DNA from: Gemmatimonadota bacterium
GTDB lineage: Bacteria; Latescibacterota; UBA2968; UBA8231
Length of the DNA: 10,420 nucleotides
Assembly: GCA_026706505.1 (NCBI GenBank)
Contig: JAPOYQ010000207.1
Location: forward strand, 1 to 10,420
Reading direction: 5' to 3'
Made by a program: the position numbers and the translations under genes. The first letter of the stretch is position 1, and each line of letters starts with the position of its first letter. Under the pieces are notes generated by a model. That model saw only the letters and a program-made list of their open reading frames with translations, was not told the origin of the DNA and searched no databases. Below, in pieces: positions 1 to 6,802 of this stretch.

Positions 1-1
1 C

Positions 2-898
2 TCCTTTAAGCCCCTCCATCACGCCGACCTCGGCGTCAAATTAGGCGGCATCAACACCCTACAGGGCGGCCAAGTCTCCGGCTCGCGCTTTGCCTATTTG
101 CGTGGCGATGTCGCGCGGATGCAATACGCCCTGAGCCAGCTCCTCATCGACGAGCTTTTAGCGCGCGGGTACGAGATGTTCGTGCCGCCGCTCCTAGTGC
201 GAGAGCGTTCGCTGTACGGCACCTCGCACTTTCCCGAGGGGCGCGACCAAGTCTATGCCATCAAGACCGATAACGTAGAAGAAGGGGCCGAACTCTTCCT
301 AGTCGGGTCGTCCGAGCCAGCCAATTTCAGCTACTTCATGGATCAAACCCTGGACTCGGCCGAGCTGCCGGTCAAGCTCTTCGCCTATACGGCCTGCTTT
401 CGCTCGGAAGCCGGGTCTTGGGGCCAAGACGTCAAGGGCATCAAGCGCATGCACCAATTCGACAAAATCGAAATGAACGCCGTGTGCCTGCCCGATCAGT
501 CCGAAGCCCTGTACGAGGAATTCGGCCAAATCAACGAATGGCTCCTGCAAGAGTTAGCCCTGCCCTACCGAGTCGTCGATAAGTGTCACGGCGACGCGGG
601 CTATTTGGCCAGCCATCGGCAGCGGGACGTGGAAGTGTGGATGTCCGGGACGGGCGAGTTCATGGAGGTAATGACCGACACCAACGCCACGGATTATCAG
701 GCCCGGCGCTTGAACATCCGCTACAAGGGCGCGGCTGGGCGAGGGTTTTGCCACCTAGTCAACGACACGGGTTGCGCAATGGGCCGATTGCTCATCGCCA
801 TTTTGGACAACTATCAGCAACCCGACGGCGCAGTACAGGTCCCCGAAGCCTTGCAACGAGTCGTGCAGAAAAGCGTCCTGCAACCGAAGGGCGCGTAA
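2..898 (+). CDS. serS: Seryl-tRNA synthetase, 5'-truncated, divergent serine pocket
   Basis: Class II aminoacyl-tRNA synthetase that charges tRNA-Ser with serine in the cytoplasm. The reading frame is open from base 2, so the N-terminal tRNA-binding coiled-coil arm and the true start lie outside the window. About 298 residues of the catalytic core remain. Visible landmarks are the VSGSRF segment just before motif 1 (bases 74-91), a motif 1 helix ending in RGYEMFVPP, motif 2 FRSEAGSWGQD...HQFDKIE (398-472), DYQARRLNIRY (near 695), and motif 3 GCAMGR followed by AILDNYQQ (770-820). The family assignment is firm. Several serine-recognition positions differ from ordinary bacterial SerRS: the TAE loop reads GSSE (305-316), the usual SSCSN reads MTDTN (671-685), and NGSG reads NDTG (761-772). 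SSE resembles the TSE of archaeal and eukaryotic enzymes. It could be the housekeeping enzyme of a divergent lineage or a second SerRS. The stop overlaps the folD start by one base, implying cotranscription and translational coupling. Confidence 0.93.
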   Translation, partial: SFKPLHHADLGVKLGGINTLQGGQVSGSRFAYLRGDVARMQYALSQLLIDELLARGYEMFVPPLLVRERSLYGTSHFPEGRDQVYAIKTDNVEEGAELFLVGSSEPANFSYFMDQTLDSAELPVKLFAYTACFRSEAGSWGQDVKGIKRMHQFDKIEMNAVCLPDQSEALYEEFGQINEWLLQELALPYRVVDKCHGDAGYLASHRQRDVEVWMSGTGEFMEVMTDTNATDYQARRLNIRYKGAAGRGFCHLVNDTGCAMGRLLIAILDNYQQPDGAVQVPEALQRVVQKSVLQPKGA

Positions 899-1782
899 TG
901 GGCGAGCGACTCGATGGCCGGGCGATTGCGGCCCAAGTGCAAGAAGAGCTGCTGGTGGATATCGCGCGCCTGAAGCAGGAGCACGGTCTGGTGCCGGGCT
1001 TGGCGGTCGTGCTGGTGGGAGACGATCCGGCCTCGCAGTCCTACGTGCGCGGCAAGGGCCGAGCTTGCGAAGCCCTCGGCATTCACTCCGAGCAAATAGA
1101 TCTGCCGACCAACGCTACGACCGAGGACGTGCTGGCCACCGTCGAGCAGCTCAATGCCGACGACGCAATTCACGGCATCTTGATACAGCTACCGCTGCCG
1201 GGCCAAGACGAGCAGCAAGTCCTCAACGCCATTGATCCGAATAAGGATGTCGATGGCTTGCACCCGGTCAATTTGGGCCGACTCGTGCGGCAGGAGGAGT
1301 GCTTTTGGCCCTGTACGCCGCACGGGGTCGTACAGATTCTCAGCCGCAGCGGGATCCAGGTAGAAGGCCAACACGTGGTGGTAGTCGGCCGGAGCACGCT
1401 CGTGGGGCGGCCCGTAGCCATCTTGCTGGGGCACAAAGCGGCCGGGGCCAATGCCACGGTGACCCTGTGCCACACCGGCACCCGAGACCTCGGGCACTTT
1501 ACGCGCCAAGCGGACATTCTCGTGGTGGCGGCTGGCTTTCCCCGTGGGATCACGGCGGATATGGTCAAAGAGGGGGCGGTGGTAATCGACGTGGGCATCA
1601 ACCAAGTGGACGACTCCTCGCGCGAACGCGGCTGGCGGCTCATCGGCGACGTGGACTACAAACAAGTGCGCCCGAAGGCCCGTGCGATCACACCCGTGCC
1701 CAACGGAGTCGGGCCGATGACGATCGCGCTGTTGCTCTACAACACTGTGTGGGCAGCCAAGCGCAAGTGCGGAATGTCCTGA
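898..1782 (+). CDS. folD: Bifunctional methylenetetrahydrofolate dehydrogenase/cyclohydrolase
   Basis: Interconverts 5,10-methylene-, 5,10-methenyl- and 10-formyl-tetrahydrofolate with NADP(H), supplying one-carbon units for purines and formyl-Met. The protein is 294 residues, the usual FolD length. The N-terminal catalytic domain carries the Y49-x3-K53 motif (SQSYVRGK), GILIQLPLP at 93-101 and the KDVDGLHPVN stretch around Asp119. The C-terminal Rossmann domain has PCTPHG (138-143), VVVGRSTLVGRP (161-172) for dinucleotide binding and the closing PVPNGVGPMT (266-275), where Asn replaces the more usual Gly. The ATG at 898 is chosen because the conserved N-terminus (MGERLDGRAIA) begins there and it forms a TAATG overlap with the serS stop. 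An in-frame open stretch upstream of it is the serS gene read out of frame. Serine is a main one-carbon donor, but linking serS and folD on that ground is only suggestive. Confidence 0.97.
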   Translation: MGERLDGRAIAAQVQEELLVDIARLKQEHGLVPGLAVVLVGDDPASQSYVRGKGRACEALGIHSEQIDLPTNATTEDVLATVEQLNADDAIHGILIQLPLPGQDEQQVLNAIDPNKDVDGLHPVNLGRLVRQEECFWPCTPHGVVQILSRSGIQVEGQHVVVVGRSTLVGRPVAILLGHKAAGANATVTLCHTGTRDLGHFTRQADILVVAAGFPRGITADMVKEGAVVIDVGINQVDDSSRERGWRLIGDVDYKQVRPKARAITPVPNGVGPMTIALLLYNTVWAAKRKCGMS

Positions 1783-1794
1783 TCGGCGCGTCTC

Positions 1795-4350
1795 TTACCC
1801 TCTCGCCCAGTGGACCAAACCCATTTCCAAGGGATTTTGCAAGTCGGGATGCGAAGGCACCACGCGCAGGGTGTAGCCGTGCGATCCAGCCGCCGCGCAC
1901 GTAAAGGTCCCGACAAAGTGATAAGTCCCGTCGCCGTTGTAGCCATCCAATTCCAGCGGGTACACCTCAGTCTGCGCGAACTCGCGCTGGGCGTTGAGGC
2001 GGCCGGCGTAGATCTCGACGCGGACATCCTCTGGCGCTAGCTCGCCCAAAGTCACTGCGGCGCGCAACGGCACCCGCATCCCCACCTTGAGCAACCGAGG
2101 AAATTCAGCGTCCACCGCGCCGATCTGAACCTGCGCCCACTTGGAGCGCACGTGCGACTTCCAATGCGTCAGCCGCTGGACCCGCTCGCGGTCGGCCGCC
2201 AATTCCGCAAAGCGAGTTTGCCCGGGCAAGTAGAACCGCTCGACGTACTCGCGCACCATGCGATGCGTGTTGTACTGCGGCACAAGCTGGGCAATGGTCT
2301 CCTTCATGCGGGCGATCCAACCGCCGGGCAATCCGTCCGCATCGCGCTGGTAGAACAGCGGTATCACCTCAGTCTCTAGCAGGTCGTAGAGCGAGTTGGA
2401 CTCAACTGCGTCTTGGTACTGTTCGTCGTCGTATTCTTCGCCGCGGCCAATGGTCCAACCAGCGTGATTGTCGCAGGCTTCGTCCCACCAGCCGTCGAAT
2501 ACGCTGACGTTGAGCACGCCATTGACCGCAGCCTTCATGCCCGACGTGCCCGACGCCTCCAAGGGGCGGCGGGGATTGTTGAGCCAGACATCGCACCCTT
2601 GCACCAAGTAGCGGGCGAGGTTCATGTCGTAGTCTTGCAAAAAGAAGATCCGGCCATTAAAGGGCGCTTGCCGCGCGAGGTGGACGATCTGGCGGATCAA
2701 CTCCTTGCCAGCGTCGTCGTGGGGGTGGGCCTTGCCAGCGAAGAGAATCTGCACGGGCCGCTGCGAGTCGGAAAACAGGGCCTTGAGCCGCTCGATATTG
2801 CGGAAAATCAAGTTGCCGCGCTTGTAGGTGGCAAAACGGCGGGCAAAGCCAATGGTCAGCACCTCGGGATCGAGCCGCGCTAAGGTCTGCTCAACTTTGG
2901 CCGCCGACGCACCCTGCCCCTGCATCTGCTGGCGCAGGTGATGACAAGTTACGTCAATCAGCCGCTTGCGCCGCTGCTGGTGCGTGTCCCACAACTCGCG
3001 GTCGGGGATGTGATAGACCGGCTCCCAGTCCCGCTCATCGGTCGATACCAAGCACCAGACATCGCCGAGATGGCGATCCAACAGCTCGGCCATTTCCAGC
3101 GAAACCCACGTGTGGATATGGACGCCGTTGGTAACGTGGGCGATGGGGATTTCGTGCTCTGAAAAGTCGGGCCACAAGCCCTGCCACATGCGGCGGCTAA
3201 CCGCGCCGTGCAGGCGGCTGACGCCATTGGTCCGGCCCGAGAGCCTGAGCGCCAAAACCGTCATGCAGAAGTCGGCGTGGGGATCGCGGGGATCAACCCG
3301 GCCCAAGCCGATAAACTCCTCGTGCGACAAGCCGAGCCACTCGCGGAAATAGCCCAAGTGCGCCTCAATCAAGTGCGCGGGAAACCAGTCGTTGCCCGCC
3401 GCAACCGGGGTGTGCGTAGTAAACACATTGCCCACGATGCTGGCCTCGCGGGCCGTGGCAAACGAATAGCCGTGCTCGGCCATGAGCCGGCGAATCCGCT
3501 CTAGCGCCAAAAAGGCCGAGTGTCCTTCGTTCATGTGGCAGACAGTGGGTTCGATGCCCACGGCTTGCAGGGCGCGCAGGCCGCCGATGCCGAGGAGAAT
3601 CTCCTGCCGGATGCGCATGGCCGCGTCGCCCCCGTAGAGGCGGGCAGTAATATCGCGGTCCGCAGGGGCATTTTCGTCGAGGTTGGTATCGAGCAAATAG
3701 AGCCGCACCCGACCCACCTCCACCTGCCAGATCCGCGCCTGCACCGAGCCGTGGGCAAAGGGAACCTCAATGGTCAGGTGCCCTCCGTCACCGCCGTGGA
3801 CCGGCTGCACGGGCATCTGGTAGAAGTCGTTTTCCGGGTTGCGCTCTATTTGCCAGCCGTCGGCGTTGAGAGCTTGGCGGAAATAGCCCTCGCGGTAGAG
3901 CAAGCCGACCCCGACGAGGGGAATGCCTAGATCGCTGGCGGCCTTGAGGTGGTCGCCAGCGAGCACGCCCAAGCCACCGGAATAGATGCGCAAGCTCTCG
4001 GTCAGGCCAAATTCCGCCGAAAAGTACGCAACCTGCAACGGGCTCTCGCCGTGCGTCTGGCCAAACCACGTCGGCTGCGACAAATAGCCCTCGAATTGCT
4101 CGACGACGCGCTCGATGCGACCCCGCAGTTGCTCGTCGTCGATTAGAGCGTCGAGCTGCTCTGGCCGCAGAAAAGCCCAAAAGCGCAGGGGATTGCGCTG
4201 GCTCTCAATCCACGCTTCCGGGTCGATCTGGTAGAGTGTGCGGATGGTTTCCTTGCTCCACGTCCACCAGAGGTTGTGCCCCAGCTCCCACAGCGGCGTC
4301 AGTTGATCAGGCAGGGATGGAATGATATTGAGGCGATATAGCGGTTTCAT
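1795..4350 (-). CDS. glgP: Alpha-glucan (glycogen/maltodextrin) phosphorylase, short bacterial/archaeal type
   Basis: PLP-dependent GT35 phosphorylase that releases glucose-1-phosphate from the non-reducing ends of glycogen or maltodextrins in the cytoplasm. At 851 residues it fits the subfamily found in Thermotoga, Thermus and archaea, with the N-terminal DUF3417-type segment (residues 1-120, including WELGHNLWWTW) rather than the animal/E. coli architecture. Seen motifs: AYFSAEFGL (108-116), YSGGLGVLAGDHLKAASDLG (123-142), HMNEGHSAF (272-280), THTPVAAGND (312-321), GFARRFATYKR (501-511), and the PLP site EASGTSGMK at 598-606, making Lys606 the likely Schiff-base lysine. Residues from about 745 form a C-terminal beta-rich tail as expected in this subfamily. 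The ATG at 4350 matches the conserved start MKPLYRLN and has an AGAAG-like SD about 10-14 bases upstream. The gene stands alone, convergent with folD and divergent from the TIM-barrel gene. Choice between glycogen and maltodextrin as substrate cannot be made from sequence. Confidence 0.95.
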   Translation of the reverse strand: MKPLYRLNIIPSLPDQLTPLWELGHNLWWTWSKETIRTLYQIDPEAWIESQRNPLRFWAFLRPEQLDALIDDEQLRGRIERVVEQFEGYLSQPTWFGQTHGESPLQVAYFSAEFGLTESLRIYSGGLGVLAGDHLKAASDLGIPLVGVGLLYREGYFRQALNADGWQIERNPENDFYQMPVQPVHGGDGGHLTIEVPFAHGSVQARIWQVEVGRVRLYLLDTNLDENAPADRDITARLYGGDAAMRIRQEILLGIGGLRALQAVGIEPTVCHMNEGHSAFLALERIRRLMAEHGYSFATAREASIVGNVFTTHTPVAAGNDWFPAHLIEAHLGYFREWLGLSHEEFIGLGRVDPRDPHADFCMTVLALRLSGRTNGVSRLHGAVSRRMWQGLWPDFSEHEIPIAHVTNGVHIHTWVSLEMAELLDRHLGDVWCLVSTDERDWEPVYHIPDRELWDTHQQRRKRLIDVTCHHLRQQMQGQGASAAKVEQTLARLDPEVLTIGFARRFATYKRGNLIFRNIERLKALFSDSQRPVQILFAGKAHPHDDAGKELIRQIVHLARQAPFNGRIFFLQDYDMNLARYLVQGCDVWLNNPRRPLEASGTSGMKAAVNGVLNVSVFDGWWDEACDNHAGWTIGRGEEYDDEQYQDAVESNSLYDLLETEVIPLFYQRDADGLPGGWIARMKETIAQLVPQYNTHRMVREYVERFYLPGQTRFAELAADRERVQRLTHWKSHVRSKWAQVQIGAVDAEFPRLLKVGMRVPLRAAVTLGELAPEDVRVEIYAGRLNAQREFAQTEVYPLELDGYNGDGTYHFVGTFTCAAAGSHGYTLRVVPSHPDLQNPLEMGLVHWARG

Positions 4351-4384
4351 GCTTAGTTTCTTCTATAGGGTTGTAAAGAGCCCT

Positions 4385-4413
4385 AAGACAGCAGTGAAGG
4401 TGAATTTTGTCAA
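4385..4413 (-). promoter_or_regulatory. Candidate glgP promoter (strong -35, weak -10)
   Basis: Reading the minus strand, a perfect TTGACA occupies 4413-4408. Seventeen bases downstream is TGTCTT (4390-4385), which matches the -10 consensus at only three positions. Transcription would start near 4378, giving a leader of about 27 bases before the glgP ATG at 4350. The -35 shares six bases (4408-4412 plus neighbours) with the plus-strand -35 of the divergent gene, so the two promoters probably cannot be occupied at once. The weak -10 makes this tentative; an activator could compensate. Confidence 0.35.
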
Positions 4414-4435
4414 GGTTTGTCCGAGCTTCTATACT
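4407..4435 (+). promoter_or_regulatory. Sigma70-like promoter for the TIM-barrel gene
   Basis: TTGTCA at 4407-4412 and TATACT at 4430-4435 are separated by exactly 17 bases. Each hexamer matches the housekeeping consensus at five of six positions. Transcription would start near 4442, leaving a leader of about 18 bases before the ATG at 4460. The call rests on motif match only; the -35 box overlaps a perfect minus-strand TTGACA. Confidence 0.6.
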
Positions 4436-4458
4436 CAGGAGAATCTTCAGGAGAATCT
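4435..4458 (+). repeat. Perfect 12-bp tandem repeat that duplicates the Shine-Dalgarno site
   Basis: TCAGGAGAATCT occurs twice back to back (4435-4446 and 4447-4458), directly before the ATG at 4460. Each copy holds AGGAG. The second copy (4449-4453) has six bases between AGGAG and ATG, ideal for initiation, and it decides this start. The first copy lies at the predicted transcription start and would be too far upstream to serve the same ATG. Confidence 0.9.
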
Positions 4459-4459
4459 C

Positions 4460-5470
4460 ATGCGCGAAACACCCAAGGTGATCATCAGCGGCTTTGCCGA
4501 CGAGGGACCAGAGGACAAAAAGGCCGAAGCCCAGCTAGCCATGCTCGCGACGTTGGGCATGTCGCACTACAGCTTGCGCTTTGTCGATGTGGGACAGGGC
4601 GTCAAAAATGTGATGCAGCTAACGCAGCCCGAGATAGCGCGGCTGCTCCAACTGCACGACGAATTCGGGATTGCAGTGGCCTCGATCGGCTCGCCGATTG
4701 GCAAGGTCAAGCTGCTCGATGTGGAAGACGGCTCTTCCAATGCCTATATCCCATTCGACCAATATTTGCAACAGGACGTGCAGCGGGCCGTGGATTTGGC
4801 CGGCGAGTTCGAGACGCGGCTGATTCGCGGGTTCTCGTTTTACCATCCTCAGGGTGAGAATCCAGCCGATTACTTGGAGCCAGCGGCCGAGCGGCTGGCG
4901 CAAATCGCCGAGGTTTGCAGCCGGGGCGGCACCATTTTCGGCCTAGAGGTCGAGGCCAATCTCGTCGGCCAGACCGGACGGCTCCTGCAAAAGCTCTACA
5001 AGATGGTGGACCACCCCAACCTGTGCCTGATTTTCGACGGCGGCAACCTGTCGAGCCAAAACTTCACCCCGGTCGAGACCCTAGCCGAATATCATGCGAT
5101 GCGCGAGAGGATTGGCTGGATGCACATCAAGGACTACAAGATCGACCCGGCTCTCCAATGGGAGGGCGTTGTGGACGAGGAGCGGCTCAAAAACTTTGTG
5201 CCCGCCGACCGCGGCGACTCCGCGCATGAGGCCATATTGCGCGACTTCCGCACCCGCATTCCGGCTCTGGAACACGAGTTGAAGCAGAAAGGAGTCCCCG
5301 GCGTGTTCCTCGACCTAGAGCCGCATCTAAAGGGCGGCGGACAGTTTGGCGGCTTCAGCGGCGTCGATGGGTTTGGGGTCGCACTGCGGGCGCTGCTCAA
5401 CCTGCTCGACTACGTGGACATCGGCTACGCGCTGACGGACTACGAGGCCATCGCTCGGCAGCAGGACTAA
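4460..5470 (+). CDS. Sugar phosphate isomerase/epimerase-like TIM barrel
   Basis: 336-residue protein of the xylose isomerase-like/AP endonuclease 2 TIM-barrel superfamily, the group that includes IolE and many sugar isomerases, epimerases and ketodehydratases. Expected to be a soluble, divalent-metal-dependent enzyme acting on a sugar or sugar derivative; the substrate is unknown. Visible family marks are ISGFADE at 9-15, SIGSPIGK at 75-82, and a likely metal-binding set: Glu163/Glu165 (GLEVE), Asp193 (FDGGN), His222 (HIKD) and Glu287 (DLEPHL). There is no signal peptide. The frame stays open upstream into the glgP region, but the ATG at 4460 is preferred because of its AGGAG six bases upstream, a promoter ending at 4435, and the family N-terminus starting there. 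It converges on the enolase-superfamily gene with stop codons sharing four bases. A joint role in sugar or sugar-acid catabolism is inferred from family and position only. Confidence 0.85.
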   Translation: MRETPKVIISGFADEGPEDKKAEAQLAMLATLGMSHYSLRFVDVGQGVKNVMQLTQPEIARLLQLHDEFGIAVASIGSPIGKVKLLDVEDGSSNAYIPFDQYLQQDVQRAVDLAGEFETRLIRGFSFYHPQGENPADYLEPAAERLAQIAEVCSRGGTIFGLEVEANLVGQTGRLLQKLYKMVDHPNLCLIFDGGNLSSQNFTPVETLAEYHAMRERIGWMHIKDYKIDPALQWEGVVDEERLKNFVPADRGDSAHEAILRDFRTRIPALEHELKQKGVPGVFLDLEPHLKGGGQFGGFSGVDGFGVALRALLNLLDYVDIGYALTDYEAIARQQD

Positions 5471-6696
5471 CGCCCTTGCGCCAACAGAGCCTCGTGTCGC
5501 TTTTGGAAGGCCGCGCTGTTGTCGTCCTCAACCACTTCCAAATCGACGCCTTGCTCAAAGCCGGGGATGTTGCCAGCGTAGAAGGCCTGCTGATAGTGGG
5601 CTTCAGCGGTAAATTCCCACTCCCGCTCTTTGCCGTCACCCGGCCAGTACACGCGGAGAATGCGCTTTTGGGCCTTGTAGCGGTGTGTGGGCGTCGGCTC
5701 TGCGGGATCCACGCGGTACTTGGCAATCGCCTCTTCATCCACGGAGACGCCCAAGCCGGGCACGTCTGGAACCGGCATATAGCCGTCGCGGACCTCAATA
5801 GGCTCTTGCAGCAGGTCGTCCTCCCACAACTCGTGGCAGGTGATATAGGGCAGTTGGGCGTGCGAGAGCACCGAGCCGAGGTGCGCCGCATACGTAGTGG
5901 TCAAGCCAGCGCCGACGAGCTGGAGCCAAAAGGGCTTGTTCTGGGCGGCCGCGAGAGTTGCCGTCCGCCGGGTATCGGTCGCGCCGCCGCCGATGACGAA
6001 GCCGTCGCAGCAGTCGTTGCGCAGATATTGGTCTTGGAAGTGCTCGACAATGGGTTTGCGCACGCGCTCGCGCAGAATCCGCGCGCCATCCACGTCCGAG
6101 TGCAGGTAAAACGGGCTTTCGTACATGCCGACATTGGGGTTTTTGTCGAGCTTTTGCAGGGTGATTTCAGCCTTGGCTTGATTGAGCAAGAAGCCATTGA
6201 AATCGACGTCGAATTTGTAGTCGGCCGGGACGACCTTAGCGACCGCATCGGTTTGGGCGATGATGTCGCGCCACGGGCGGGCCTTCATCTTAAAGGTGGT
6301 GTACCCACGCCTTAGCGATTCCTCGGCCTCGGCGACCCAGTCTTGGGGCGGCATATCTATATCCCACCAAGATATGGGGCAGCGGTCGCGGAGCTTGACT
6401 CCGAGCAGTTCGTGTACGGGCACGCCATTGTCTTGGCCCACTAGGTCGAGGCAGGCGACTTGCGCCCCAAAGCCAATATCGTCGCGGTTTATCAAGCTGG
6501 CCGGGTTTTGCCCGACGAGGCCATCGACCGATGGCAGGCCGTGGTTGTCGGCCCAGCCCACCAGGTCGTTGTCCGTCTCCAAGCGCACGACCCACACGCG
6601 CTCGTCGTGGGTCGAGGCGCGCTGCATGGCGCGAGTAACGTGATCGGCGTAGAAGGGAATGTTGAGGGCAATGGCTTCAGCGTGGGTGATCTTCAT
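5467..6696 (-). CDS. Enolase-superfamily protein, mandelate racemase/muconate lactonizing-like
   Basis: 409-residue member of the enolase superfamily, whose enzymes abstract a proton next to a carboxylate with Mg2+; many are acid-sugar dehydratases or racemases. The N-terminal capping domain (about 1-120) is followed by a modified barrel with the K136-M-K138 motif and the metal ligands Asp165 (DVDFNG), Glu193 (MYESPF) and Glu218 (IVEHF). Asp231 precedes the GGGATD turn (236-241). Where mandelate racemases carry their catalytic His, my by-eye alignment shows Gln259 (FWLQLVG); His288-Glu289 (TCHE) lies further on and may matter instead. PVPDVPGLGV at 308-317 is the usual barrel-end signature. 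About 70 residues after residue 340 extend beyond typical members. The ATG at 6696 is chosen over an open 20-residue upstream extension because GGAGG lies five bases upstream (6702-6706) and the canonical MKI start begins there. Substrate unknown. Confidence 0.88.
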   Translation of the reverse strand: MKITHAEAIALNIPFYADHVTRAMQRASTHDERVWVVRLETDNDLVGWADNHGLPSVDGLVGQNPASLINRDDIGFGAQVACLDLVGQDNGVPVHELLGVKLRDRCPISWWDIDMPPQDWVAEAEESLRRGYTTFKMKARPWRDIIAQTDAVAKVVPADYKFDVDFNGFLLNQAKAEITLQKLDKNPNVGMYESPFYLHSDVDGARILRERVRKPIVEHFQDQYLRNDCCDGFVIGGGATDTRRTATLAAAQNKPFWLQLVGAGLTTTYAAHLGSVLSHAQLPYITCHELWEDDLLQEPIEVRDGYMPVPDVPGLGVSVDEEAIAKYRVDPAEPTPTHRYKAQKRILRVYWPGDGKEREWEFTAEAHYQQAFYAGNIPGFEQGVDLEVVEDDNSAAFQKRHEALLAQGR

Positions 6697-6701
6697 GGGA
6701 G

Positions 6702-6706
6702 CCTCC
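6702..6706 (-). promoter_or_regulatory. Shine-Dalgarno GGAGG of the enolase-superfamily gene
   Basis: CCTCC on the plus strand reads GGAGG on the minus strand, five bases before the ATG at 6696. It settles the start against the upstream in-frame codons, which extend the frame to 6756 and have no such site. Confidence 0.8.
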
Positions 6707-6768
6707 GCGGATGATGGGGTCATAGATTGATAGACAGAAGACACGCAAAAATTCACGTGCGAGCAACC

Positions 6769-6779
6769 GTTAATTTAAC
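6769..6779. repeat. Small inverted repeat in the divergent enolase/M32 intergenic region
   Basis: GTTAA-T-TTAAC forms an 11-base odd palindrome in the 106-bp region between the two divergent starts (6697-6802). It is the most AT-rich part of that region and lies about 25 bases upstream of the M32 start, so it could be an operator or part of a promoter. No convincing -35/-10 pair was found on either strand here, and a palindrome this short can occur by chance. Confidence 0.25.
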
Positions 6780-6802
6780 CTAATGCAAGGAAAGGCAACG
6801 CC

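Noticed and set aside
583..897. N-terminal extension of folD inside serS
   Set aside because: The translation is Arg/Gly-rich and unlike any FolD. It is serS read out of frame, and the conserved protein begins at 898.
1170..1665. Minus-strand open frames opposite folD
   Set aside because: Two overlapping frames on the same strand with biased composition and no recognisable motif; both are shadows of folD.
4322..4459. Upstream extension of the TIM-barrel gene
   Set aside because: It would overlap the glgP start and cover the promoter and ribosome site. The family N-terminus and the SD support the ATG at 4460.
5476..6315. Long open frame on the plus strand opposite the enolase-superfamily gene
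   Set aside because: Its translation shows no family motif. It is antisense to a well-supported gene, and GC-rich coding DNA commonly leaves such frames open.
6697..6756. Twenty-residue upstream extension of the enolase-superfamily protein
   Set aside because: No ribosome site precedes it, while GGAGG sits ideally before the internal ATG at 6696.
6754..6759. CACGTG palindrome as a regulator site
   Set aside because: A six-base palindrome in a GC-rich genome is expected by chance, and no second copy or known bacterial operator pattern is nearby.
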